From DAOTXL01 sp034434895 (lineage in GTDB: Bacteria > Chloroflexota > Anaerolineae > JAAYZQ01), in NCBI GenBank assembly GCA_034434895.1, contig DAOTYI010000029.1, positions 1 to 24,009 on the forward strand: 24,009 nucleotides of DNA. Direction: 5' to 3'. The first letter of the stretch is position 1, and the number at the start of each line of letters is the position of its first letter. Below are positions 6,828-12,933 of this stretch, piece by piece. The notes under the pieces are model-generated. The model was not told where the DNA came from. It did no database searches and saw only the letters and a list, made by a program, of their open reading frames with translations. The position numbers and the translations under genes were made by a program.

Positions 6828-8723
6828 TCACCCAACAGGGCTTTCGAAGCAGAAGAACAGGGCTGCTCCCGCCGTGCAATGAAGATGCCGAAAAGCGCAA
6901 GTAGGGCAACTGCTCGCAGTTGCCCTACAGCGGGGGTCACAGACCCCCGCCGAGCAACGGGGTGCCCCACGCCCATGTTCTGCTTCGAACACCCGAACAC
7001 CCAGGCGGCGCAACAGCTCGACGGCAGGCAGATGGCCGGTATTGCGAAAGATGAGCGTCCGGGGATGGTCATAGACGACGAAACTTTCGTCAGGGCGGAG
7101 CAGGGCCGGAGCTGCGCCTGGCAGGGGAGGGAGAGGCGGGTTGAGCCAGGTCGGGCCACGGGTGAACTCACCGACCAGCTCAAAGCCCAGCTCGCCGGCA
7201 AACAGCCGTTCATAGTAGCGGGCCGTCACCGGATAGCGGTCTGGCACGCGGCCGATCGAGCCGTAGAGCCGCCGGCTGGCGATGAGGAGATAATCGCTGC
7301 TGCTGAGCCTGTCGGCCAGGACCTGCCACTTGGTGGCATCGTCCGGTTCGTCGTAGAGGGGCAGGGTCTGCACCCGGTATTCCTCGATGCGACGCAACTG
7401 GCCATCCACCTCCAGGGGCAGCGGCAGAGCCGTGTCCCAATCCTCCACGGCCAGACTGCTGCCCGCCGGGACATGCCGGTAGATCCACTCCGAGGCCGTG
7501 ATCCACGGATGCGGGGCCGCGTACATCCCCACGAACGCCAGGGCATAGAACAGTGAGAAAATGACCAACGCCCCATGACCGATGACCAACAACGTTTTAC
7601 GTTTTCCATTCAACCTCTTGCCTTCCAGGAGGTGGACGGCCAGGATGCACAGGACCGGCAGCAGGGGCAGCATATAGCGCAGGGGGCGGGTGTGGAGCAG
7701 GCCGACGAGCAAAAAGTATGGCCCGGCCCAGGCCAGGAGCAGAGCATCGTTCTGCGAGCCGTGGCGCAGCCAACGGACCAGGGCAGCCGCCAGGCCGGCC
7801 CAGGCGACCAGGCCCAGCGGCAAGCCCAGCCCCCACAAAGCCATCTGCCACATGGAATCCAGAAAGGGCCACGTCCCGGTGTACTGGAGCGTATAAGGTG
7901 CTTCCAGCGTGCCCCACGCGATCTGGGATTCGCGCAGGGTATGGTCCACAAAGGTCGGCCAGTCAATCAGGGCATAGGGCTGGACCAGGAAAAAGAAAAG
8001 GCCAGCCAGCGCCAGGGCGACAGGCAGGTGGAGGTTGGCCTTCAGGAATTGGAGGGCAGACCCTGCCCCCTGCTTCTGATCCCCTGTCTTCCCCAGGGCG
8101 AACACAACCAGAAGCAGGGGCAGGGCACTGATTTTGGTGGCCAGGGCCAGGCCCAGGGCCATCCCCAACGCCGCCAGACGCCCCCAACCGGCCCCCTGCG
8201 CCACATCGGCGGCCAGATTCAGGGCGAGCAGGACAAAGAAGGTGAGCAGGGGGTCCACGGTGTAAAAGTGGGCCAGTTGCACCGGGAGAACGGCCACACT
8301 GACCAGCGCCGCCGCCACCACCCCACGCCCGATCTCGAACCGGCGGGCCAGCCGCCAGGTCAGGGATACCGTGCCCAGGTCAAAGAGGGTTGCCAGAGAG
8401 CGTCCCACCAGGTGCAGGTGGTCCACAGGCTGGAAGCCAGGCCAGAGGAGTCCCACTCCGGCAGCGACCAGCCTGAGCAGATAGAAAGGCAGTGAACCGT
8501 AGGCAAAAAAGTGGGGGTTCAGCGGGCTGGCGGGGCTCAGGGCTTCAGCCAGGGAATGGGGCCAACCCAGTCCCAGGGTGACGAAATAGACCTGCCGCTC
8601 GTCGGGATGGAGCCACTGGCCGCCATCCCAGTCCAGCCCGTAAAGCCGCAGGGCAGCCCCCAGGGCCAGGATGAGCAGCAACCATGGCCTCTCCCGGCGG
8701 GGGACGGGCAGCCCTCCTCTCAT
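6828..8723 (-). CDS. GT39/PMT-like polyprenyl-phosphate-dependent glycosyltransferase, integral membrane
   Basis: A 631-residue GT-C type membrane protein. TM1 (PWLLLILALGAALRLYGL) is followed by an outside loop with acidic residues (DWDGGQWLHPDERQ), the usual place of the catalytic Asp in this superfamily. Roughly ten more hydrophobic segments follow (for example LLTFFVLLALNLAADVA, LPVALALAGLFFFLVQPYALI, MALWGLGLPLGLVAWAGLAAALV). A soluble C-terminal domain starts near residue 405 (YAAPHPWITASEWIYRHVPAGSSLAVEDWD), typical for members that bind lipid-linked sugar. It would move a sugar from a lipid carrier to an exported acceptor. The ATG overlaps the MFS stop (ATGA). The last 50 or so residues (from about 579, Cys- and Arg-rich) are encoded by the palindromic element at 6843-6989. 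Residues about 368-390 also look repeat-derived (KRLNGKRKTLLVIGHGALVI). Confidence 0.85.
   Translation of the reverse strand: MRGGLPVPRRERPWLLLILALGAALRLYGLDWDGGQWLHPDERQVYFVTLGLGWPHSLAEALSPASPLNPHFFAYGSLPFYLLRLVAAGVGLLWPGFQPVDHLHLVGRSLATLFDLGTVSLTWRLARRFEIGRGVVAAALVSVAVLPVQLAHFYTVDPLLTFFVLLALNLAADVAQGAGWGRLAALGMALGLALATKISALPLLLVVFALGKTGDQKQGAGSALQFLKANLHLPVALALAGLFFFLVQPYALIDWPTFVDHTLRESQIAWGTLEAPYTLQYTGTWPFLDSMWQMALWGLGLPLGLVAWAGLAAALVRWLRHGSQNDALLLAWAGPYFLLVGLLHTRPLRYMLPLLPVLCILAVHLLEGKRLNGKRKTLLVIGHGALVIFSLFYALAFVGMYAAPHPWITASEWIYRHVPAGSSLAVEDWDTALPLPLEVDGQLRRIEEYRVQTLPLYDEPDDATKWQVLADRLSSSDYLLIASRRLYGSIGRVPDRYPVTARYYERLFAGELGFELVGEFTRGPTWLNPPLPPLPGAAPALLRPDESFVVYDHPRTLIFRNTGHLPAVELLRRLGVRVFEAEHGRGAPRCSAGVCDPRCRATASSCPTCAFRHLHCTAGAALFFCFESPVG
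6843..6989. repeat. 147-bp MITE-like element at the 3' end of the GT39 gene, with two internal hairpins
   Basis: Perfect 12-bp terminal inverted repeats: TTCGAAGCAGAA at 6843-6854 and TTCTGCTTCGAA at 6978-6989. Inside are two perfect hairpins: 6901-6928 (12-bp arms, GTAGGGCAACTG, 4-nt loop) and 6930-6950 (GCGGGGGTC arms of 9 bp, 3-nt loop). No transposase and no clear target-site duplication were seen. The element supplies the final codons and, together with a short flank, the stop codon of the glycosyltransferase. Confidence 0.7.
7544..7625. repeat. Probable repeat-derived segment inside the GT39 gene
   Basis: The plus strand here contains ATGACCAACGCCCCATGACC followed by GATGACCAAC and ACGTTTTACGTTTT. 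This is a pattern of near-tandem GGTCAT and GTAAAACG units that I recognise as a common dispersed repeat. The ACGTTTTACGTTTT word is also present at the RNase Z promoter (10639-10654). In the gene frame it reads RLNGKRKTLLVIGHGALVIF and is adjacent to a membrane segment. Boundaries are approximate. Confidence 0.4.
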
Positions 8724-10033
8724 CGCACCAGCCTCAGGAAGAGCAACAACCCCACCAGCCGCACCCCGCCGGCGACGACAAAGGCGATGCGGATGCCGAG
8801 CCAGTCGGACAGCGCCGCCCCCAGCAGCGGGCCGGCGAAAGCGGTGATGTTCATCAGTGCCGTGTAGAGGGCCACGTAGGTCGGCCGGCGGTCCTCAGGG
8901 CAGACACTCAGCATGACATTGAACAGGGCCAGGTTACAGCCCGACCAGGAGAGGCCGCCCAGGGCAGAGGTCAGGAGCATCCACTCGATGGAGGGCACCG
9001 CTGCCGTGACCAGTGGGTAGAGGGTCACCCCCGATGTGGCGACAATCAGCACCCAGCGGTTCCCCCGTCTGGCGCTGACCCTGCCCCACAACAGGTAGCC
9101 GACGATGGTGCACGCATCCACCACCACGGCGATCAGGCCGATCCAGGTGTCGCTGGCCTTCAGGTCACGGACCCGCAGCACCGACCACAGGGCCGCCGGC
9201 AGGTAGAGGCCCCAGTGAAACACAAAGGCAGCCGCCGCAAAACGCACAAACGCCCGCTGGGCCCAGATGTCGGCCAGGCTGTGGCGCAGCCGTGGCCGGC
9301 CATTCCGCCGCCTGGGCCGGACGGCACGGCGGGCCGACACCTCGGCGGGCAACCGGATGCGGCGCAGGTAGAGCAGGCTGAGCAACGAGAGCAGCGCCCC
9401 GCTCCCCAGCAATATCTGATAGTTGAGCGGCACCGGCATCAGATCAAGCAGCCTGCCCCCGACCAACGCCGCCACCGTGGCCGTCATGGACAGGATCAGC
9501 CAGCGAGTGCTGATCACCTGCCCCCGCCGTTCTGGTGAGGTCAGGTCGGGGAGCAGGGCCGTGATCCCGGTGTTGATCACCCCGGCCGGCAGGGTGACCA
9601 GCGCATTGAGGAGGATGAGCGCCTCGACCCGGCCGGTGATCAGGATAAAGGGCATCAGGGCGATGGCCAGATAGCCAAGCCGTTGCAGGAAACCGGTCAG
9701 CAGCAGAAGGGGCAGCCGGCGGCGCTGGCGCTCGATGAGCCGGGCAGCAGGCACCAGCCACACAATATTGACCAGCGCCGGCAAAGCGGTGAGCCAGCCT
9801 ACCTGGCCGGTGGTAGCCCCCAACCGCAGAGCAAAGACGCTGACAAACGTGGCGGCCAGGCCGTTGAGCAGGCCGAACCAGGCGGTTTCAGCATAAAGGT
9901 TGCGGACATTGCGACCTTCCAGCGTATCGGCTGGGGTGTACCAGGGCAGCCGCTGGCTGAGGGAACAGAGCAAAGCTCGCCCCCGGCCAACCGGCCGGGC
10001 GGTGCGTTTAGGGGGTTTCAACCTTCCCCCCAC
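8720..10033 (-). CDS. Major facilitator superfamily (MFS) transporter
   Basis: Up to 437 residues with about 12 hydrophobic segments in two halves, for example WFGLLNGLAATFVSVFALRLGA, WLTALPALVNIVWLVPAARLI, LILLNALVTLPAGVINTGITALLP, FVFHWGLYLPAALWSVL, and IAFVVAGGVRLVGLLLFLRLV at the end. The loop after the second segment (RLIERQRRRLPLLL) is basic, as expected for an MFS cytoplasmic loop. The substrate cannot be inferred. The GTG at 10033 overlaps the HIT gene by 26 nt. A TTG at 9973 (LLCSLSQRLPWYTP) just after GGGGGCGAGC is an equally plausible start, because conserved sequence begins only near NVRNLYAETAWFG. Middle gene of the HIT-MFS-GT39 operon; its stop overlaps the GT39 ATG. Confidence 0.85.
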   Translation of the reverse strand: MGGRLKPPKRTARPVGRGRALLCSLSQRLPWYTPADTLEGRNVRNLYAETAWFGLLNGLAATFVSVFALRLGATTGQVGWLTALPALVNIVWLVPAARLIERQRRRLPLLLLTGFLQRLGYLAIALMPFILITGRVEALILLNALVTLPAGVINTGITALLPDLTSPERRGQVISTRWLILSMTATVAALVGGRLLDLMPVPLNYQILLGSGALLSLLSLLYLRRIRLPAEVSARRAVRPRRRNGRPRLRHSLADIWAQRAFVRFAAAAFVFHWGLYLPAALWSVLRVRDLKASDTWIGLIAVVVDACTIVGYLLWGRVSARRGNRWVLIVATSGVTLYPLVTAAVPSIEWMLLTSALGGLSWSGCNLALFNVMLSVCPEDRRPTYVALYTALMNITAFAGPLLGAALSDWLGIRIAFVVAGGVRLVGLLLFLRLVR

Positions 10034-10520
10034 AGCCGGGTTGTCTATCCAGAGCCGCTTTCAACCGGTCATAGGTCTGCAACCAGGTTTCAGGCACCAC
10101 CCGCATATCACCGATGACCGGCATAAAGTTGGTGTCGCCCAACCAGCGGGGCACGGCATGGATATGGACGTGGTCCACGATGCCGGCGCCGGCCACCCGG
10201 CCCAGGTTGACCCCGATGTTGAACCCATCGGGCTGCATGGTCGCTCGCAGCGCAGCCAATCCCCGATTGAGGAGCAACATCAACTCCGTCAGAGTCGCTG
10301 CGTCCAGGTCCTCCAGGCTGGCGACATGGGCACAGGGGGCAACCATAAAGTGGCCGTTGTTGTAGGGAAAGCGGTTGAGGAGCAGGAACCCCCGCTCACC
10401 CCGCAAGAGCAGCAGATTTTGCCGGTCCTCATCACTTTGGAGGGCATGGCAAAAGATGCACCCCTCCGTCTTGGGTGCCGTCAGATACTCCAGCCGCCAG
10501 GGCGACCACAGGTGTTTCAT
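10008..10520 (-). CDS. HIT-family nucleotide hydrolase/phosphorylase (Ap4A phosphorylase-like)
   Basis: A 170-residue protein with the complete histidine triad HVHIHAVPRW (about residues 116-125), preceded by the HIT-fold segments CIFC (residues 21-24), FLLLNRFPYNNGHFMVAP and FNIGVNLGRVAGAGI. The N-terminal LWSPWRLEYL is typical of the actinobacterial/Chloroflexota subgroup related to diadenosine-tetraphosphate phosphorylases. Expected activity is hydrolysis or phosphorolysis of a dinucleoside polyphosphate or nucleotide conjugate in the cytoplasm. Start: AAGGAGA lies 8 nt before the ATG. First gene of an operon with the MFS transporter and glycosyltransferase. No functional link to them is obvious. 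Confidence 0.92.
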   Translation of the reverse strand: MKHLWSPWRLEYLTAPKTEGCIFCHALQSDEDRQNLLLLRGERGFLLLNRFPYNNGHFMVAPCAHVASLEDLDAATLTELMLLLNRGLAALRATMQPDGFNIGVNLGRVAGAGIVDHVHIHAVPRWLGDTNFMPVIGDMRVVPETWLQTYDRLKAALDRQPGCGGKVETP

Positions 10521-10550
10521 GGCCCATTCTCCTTGTCGGGATACCAGGGT

Positions 10551-10579
10551 ATTGTAACCGAAAAGGGGCAGGGGGGCAA
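10551..10579 (-). promoter_or_regulatory. Sigma70-type promoter for the HIT-MFS-GT39 operon
   Basis: Minus-strand TTGCCC (10579-10574), a 17-nt spacer and TACAAT (10556-10551). The predicted start is near 10544, giving a leader of about 24 nt containing AAGGAGA. Confidence 0.65.
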
Positions 10580-10641
10580 GGAAAGGGGTTCGGCGGGCAC
10601 AGGGCCGGTTTTCGCCGGAGAGGGAAAGGGGGCCAATGCGT

Positions 10642-10670
10642 TTTACGTTTTACGCCCTTTGTGTTACAAT
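10642..10670 (+). promoter_or_regulatory. Sigma70-type promoter of RNase Z, predicted leaderless transcript
   Basis: TTTACG (10642-10647), a 17-nt spacer and TACAAT (10665-10670). Only six bases separate the -10 box from the ATG at 10677, so transcription should start at or next to the start codon. No ribosome-binding site is present. The -35 region lies in a CGTTTTACGTTTTACG direct repeat (10639-10654) that recurs near 7592. Confidence 0.6.
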
Positions 10671-10676
10671 ATCCTC

Positions 10677-11621
10677 ATGTTTGAAGTCGTCTTCCTGGGC
10701 ACCTCGGCCTCTGCGCCCTCCATCCGGCGCGGGCTGCCGGCCGCCGTGGTCATGCACAAAGAGTATCGCTTCCTGGTGGATTGTGGGGAGGGTACTCAGC
10801 GCCAACTGCTCTTCAGCGGCCTCGGCTTCCGCCGTCTGGACAAAATCTTGCTGACCCACGGCCACCTGGATCACATCCTGGGGCTGGCCGGCCTGGCCTC
10901 CACCTTTTCTCGCTGGGAGATGATTGACCGCATGGAGATCTACGGGGGCAGGTCGGCCCTGGACCGGGTCGAGGCGCTGATGGGCGTCGTCTTTGGCCGC
11001 TATCGTCCTCCCCTCCACCTGGTGCTGACCGACCTCAAACCCGGCCTGGTGTTGGAGGACGAGTCGTTTCAACTGCTGGCCTTTCCCGTCACCCACCGGG
11101 GGCCGGACAACTTTGGCTTCACCTTTCAGGAAAAGCCACGGCGGCCTTTTCTGGTGGACAGGGCCGAAGCCCTGGGGGTGCCCGCCGGCCCGGAACGTGC
11201 CCGGCTGGTGCGCGGCCAGCGGGTCAGGCTGGCCGATGGGCGGATCATCCACCCTGACGACGTGCTGGGGCCGGCCCGGCCGGGCACCAAGTTTGTGTTC
11301 ATCGGCGATGCCTCACGCACCGACGACCTGGTGGAACCGGTCCGCGGGGCCGATCTCCTGGTCATCGAGGCGACCTATACCTCGGTGGAGGCCGACGTGG
11401 CCCGCGAGTTCGGTCACCTCACCGCCCGCCAGGCAGCGGAGCTGGCTGCGGCGGCCGGGGTGCGCCACCTGATCCTGCACCACATCTCCCGCCGCTACGC
11501 CGAGCGCGACATCCTGGACGAAGCAACGCCGATCTTCCCCGCCACCCTCGTCGCCCGCGACCTGGACCACTTTCAGATCCGGCGCGACGCTCCGCTGGCG
11601 CGTGTGTCACGTGACACCTGA
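10677..11621 (+). CDS. rnz: Ribonuclease Z (tRNA 3' processing endonuclease)
   Basis: A 314-residue metallo-beta-lactamase fold protein matching the usual RNase Z length. It starts MFEVVFLGTSASAPSIRRGLPA. The zinc motif THGHLDH is at residues 60-66, followed by HRGPDNFGFTFQEK (about 142-155), FIGDASRTDDL near 205, EATYTSVEAD, and HHISRRYAERDIL near 265. The enzyme cuts precursor tRNAs after the discriminator base. It matters for tRNAs whose CCA is not encoded. The start is fixed by family alignment (MFxVxFLGT) and by the promoter geometry, not by a ribosome-binding site. It is convergent with the Trm112-like gene across 25 nt. A perfect 14-bp palindrome covers its last codons. Confidence 0.93.
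   Translation: MFEVVFLGTSASAPSIRRGLPAAVVMHKEYRFLVDCGEGTQRQLLFSGLGFRRLDKILLTHGHLDHILGLAGLASTFSRWEMIDRMEIYGGRSALDRVEALMGVVFGRYRPPLHLVLTDLKPGLVLEDESFQLLAFPVTHRGPDNFGFTFQEKPRRPFLVDRAEALGVPAGPERARLVRGQRVRLADGRIIHPDDVLGPARPGTKFVFIGDASRTDDLVEPVRGADLLVIEATYTSVEADVAREFGHLTARQAAELAAAAGVRHLILHHISRRYAERDILDEATPIFPATLVARDLDHFQIRRDAPLARVSRDT
11604..11617. repeat. Perfect 14-bp palindrome GTGTCACGTGACAC
   Basis: Uninterrupted palindrome over the last RNase Z codons, with a third half-site GTGACAC at 11632-11638, between two convergent genes. It looks like a binding site for a dimeric protein rather than a terminator, since no T-run follows. No ligand can be named. Confidence 0.35.
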
Positions 11622-11646
11622 CCCAGGGCCTGTGACACGGACCGGA

Positions 11647-11886
11647 TTATTCCTTCGGCTCCCCCAACTCCTCAACCGGCGTATGGATATACTTGTCGCC
11701 GATTTCGATGAGCATGCGGGGAATGTCGTCAATGATCGGGTATTTCCGGCCGCAATCCGGTTCCTGGCACACCAGCCATACCCCCCTGATCAGCTCCAGC
11801 CGGCCCGGATCATCCCCTGCTTTGCGCGTCGGCCCGCTGACGCAGTAGGGGCAGCGCAGAATCTCAAGCAGTTCCTGACTGACCAT
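11647..11886 (-). CDS. Trm112-like (UPF0434-type) small zinc-binding protein
   Basis: A 79-residue protein: MVSQELLEILRCPYC at the start, then a second Cys pair CQEPDC and the conserved YPIIDDIPRMLIEIG. CPYC plus CxxxxC form a likely zinc knuckle. In eukaryotes Trm112 activates several methyltransferases. In bacteria these small proteins are thought to be methyltransferase partners, with a role not proven. The start at 11886 is chosen because GGAGGGG lies 3 nt before the ATG and the family begins M-x-x-x-LLEILxCPxC. A much longer in-frame upstream extension is rejected. Own promoter at 11918-11947. Confidence 0.9.
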   Translation of the reverse strand: MVSQELLEILRCPYCVSGPTRKAGDDPGRLELIRGVWLVCQEPDCGRKYPIIDDIPRMLIEIGDKYIHTPVEELGEPKE

Positions 11887-11917
11887 CGTCCCCTCCGTAG
11901 CAGAGTTAAACAATCTC

Positions 11918-11947
11918 ATTATAGCACAAGGCCCGCTCAGAACCCAA
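11918..11947 (-). promoter_or_regulatory. Sigma70-type promoter for the Trm112-like gene
   Basis: Minus-strand TTGGGT (11947-11942), an 18-nt spacer and a perfect TATAAT (11923-11918). The predicted start is near 11911, 25 nt before the ATG. Confidence 0.6.
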
Positions 11948-11994
11948 AACCGGTCGGGGCCGGAGCCGGGAAGCTCAGGCCGGACCTTCAGGCT

Positions 11995-12023
11995 TTGACA
12001 CGATTTCGTTTTCATGGTATACT
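11995..12023 (+). promoter_or_regulatory. Near-consensus sigma70 promoter of the structured RNA
   Basis: Perfect TTGACA (11995-12000), a 17-nt spacer and TATACT (12018-12023). This is the best -35 box in the window. It is divergent from the Trm112-like promoter 48 bp away and has no coding region for the next 265 bp. Confidence 0.75.
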
Positions 12024-12026
12024 CTT

Positions 12027-12228
12027 GGGCACGAAAGATAGGACCCTGGAGTCGGGCCTTCAGGCGGGCCCTGTCCTTGTGGTGTGCGAACCGTTGTTCA
12101 AAGAAGGAGAGGTGCAGAGTTTGATGGCCGGGCAACGATCGATCCCGTCGGCGGCGCTCCGCCGCCCAGGCTGCCCTTGCCTGCCACCCGGTTTGCGGTC
12201 TGGATAGCTCGCTTGTGCCCCTTTTTTC
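12027..12228 (+). ncRNA. Structured, end-paired RNA of about 200 nt (6S-like candidate)
   Basis: It begins a few bases after a near-consensus promoter. GGGCAC (12027-12032) pairs with GTGCCC (12215-12220), directly followed by a C-T6 run (12221-12227). Inside are a second long-range helix GCGAACCG (12087-12094) with CGGTTTGC (12190-12197), then GGTGCAG (12111-12117) with CTGC-CACC (12181-12188), GGGCA (12130-12134) with TGCCC (about 12172-12176), and an apical GGCGGCG/CGCCGCC hairpin near 12149-12166. A 5' side hairpin holds AGGAC/GTCCT. The result is a rod closed at its ends, which resembles 6S RNA in size and architecture; I could not confirm conserved 6S bases. It has no open frame with a ribosome-binding site. 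It could instead be the 5' leader of the metallophosphoesterase gene. Part of it (12050-12090) is a dispersed repeat. Confidence 0.5.
12050..12090. repeat. Dispersed repeat copy A (within the structured RNA)
   Basis: 41 bp beginning AGTCGGGCCTTCAGGCGGGC and ending TTGTGGTGTGCGAA. It aligns with 13809-13848 with only a few mismatches and one-base gaps. GGGCC words give it hairpin potential. Confidence 0.65.
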
Positions 12229-12235
12229 TCTGACA

Positions 12236-12276
12236 GGCCCGCTCTCCAGACCAGATGGAGGGCAGGCCTTTTGTTG
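12236..12276 (+). terminator. Intrinsic terminator just upstream of the metallophosphoesterase
   Basis: A GGCC (12236-12239) and GCTCTCCA (12241-12248) arm, a 7-nt loop, TGGAGGGC (12256-12263) and GGCC (12265-12268), with one C-A mismatch, followed by TTTTGTTG. It ends about 13 nt before the gene's ATG at 12289. Either it ends the upstream RNA, or it acts as an attenuator for the phosphoesterase-ParB-proS unit. Confidence 0.6.
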
Positions 12277-12288
12277 TGTCTGAGGGTG

Positions 12289-12933
12289 ATGAAGATTCTG
12301 ACGGTCAGTGACAGAGTGGACGACCTGCTCTACAGCCCGGCCATCAAGCATCTGGGCAGCGGTGTGGACCTGGTGCTGAGCTGTGGGGATGTGCCGCACT
12401 ATTATCTGGAATTCATGGTGAGCATGTTGGGCGGGCCGCTCTTTTATGTGGTCGGCAATCATGCCAACGAGATCCGGCAACTGTACGGCCCCCCAGAGGA
12501 GTGGATCTATCCAGAAGGTTGTGAGAATATAGACGGGCGGGTGGTCCATTACCGGGGGCTGCTGATTGCCGGATTGGAAGGCTCGATGCGGTACAACGAC
12601 AATCCCTACTTCCAATACACCGAGCGCGAGATGGCCTGGAAAGTGTGGCAACTGGTCCCCTGGCTGATGCTGAACAGGCTGTTGCACGGGCGCTACCTGG
12701 ACATCCTGATCAGCCATGCCCCGCCGGCCGGCATCCATGACCGGCCAGACCTGTGCCATCGGGGTTTCCGTGCTTTCCTCATGCTGATGGACCGCTTCCC
12801 GCCCCGCTACCTGATCCACGGCCATGTTCACCTCTACCACCCGCTGGAGGCGGTCGAGACGGTCTATCGGCATACGCGGGTGATCAACACCTATGGCTAC
12901 CGCATCCTGGAGATTGACGGGGAGTTGCGTTGA
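12289..12933 (+). CDS. Metallophosphoesterase (calcineurin-like)
   Basis: A 214-residue protein with the main metallophosphoesterase blocks: MKILTVSD (metal Asp), VLSCGDVPHYYLE (GD block, about residues 30-42), FYVVGNHANE (GNH block, about 56-65), LISHAPPAGIHD (about 144) and LIHGHVHLY (about 176-184). The first block is S-D-R-V where most relatives have D-x-H, so one metal ligand differs. It should hydrolyse a phosphodiester or phosphomonoester; the substrate is unknown. ATG 12289 was chosen because family members start at MKIL. GAGGG lies close before it, and upstream TTG codons fall inside the terminator stem. The stop overlaps the start of the ParB-like gene (TTGA), suggesting the two proteins work together. 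No separate promoter is seen besides that at 11995. Confidence 0.88.
   Translation: MKILTVSDRVDDLLYSPAIKHLGSGVDLVLSCGDVPHYYLEFMVSMLGGPLFYVVGNHANEIRQLYGPPEEWIYPEGCENIDGRVVHYRGLLIAGLEGSMRYNDNPYFQYTEREMAWKVWQLVPWLMLNRLLHGRYLDILISHAPPAGIHDRPDLCHRGFRAFLMLMDRFPPRYLIHGHVHLYHPLEAVETVYRHTRVINTYGYRILEIDGELR

Noticed and set aside
12027..12228. SRP RNA, tmRNA or RNase P RNA
   Set aside because: Diagnostic bases (GGAAGCAGC-type SRP loop, tmRNA tRNA-like ends, RNase P GAGGAAAGTC) are not present.
12027..12288. T-box riboswitch for proS
   Set aside because: No T-box AGGGTGGNACCGCG-type sequence or recognisable specifier loop; the first downstream gene is a phosphoesterase, not proS.
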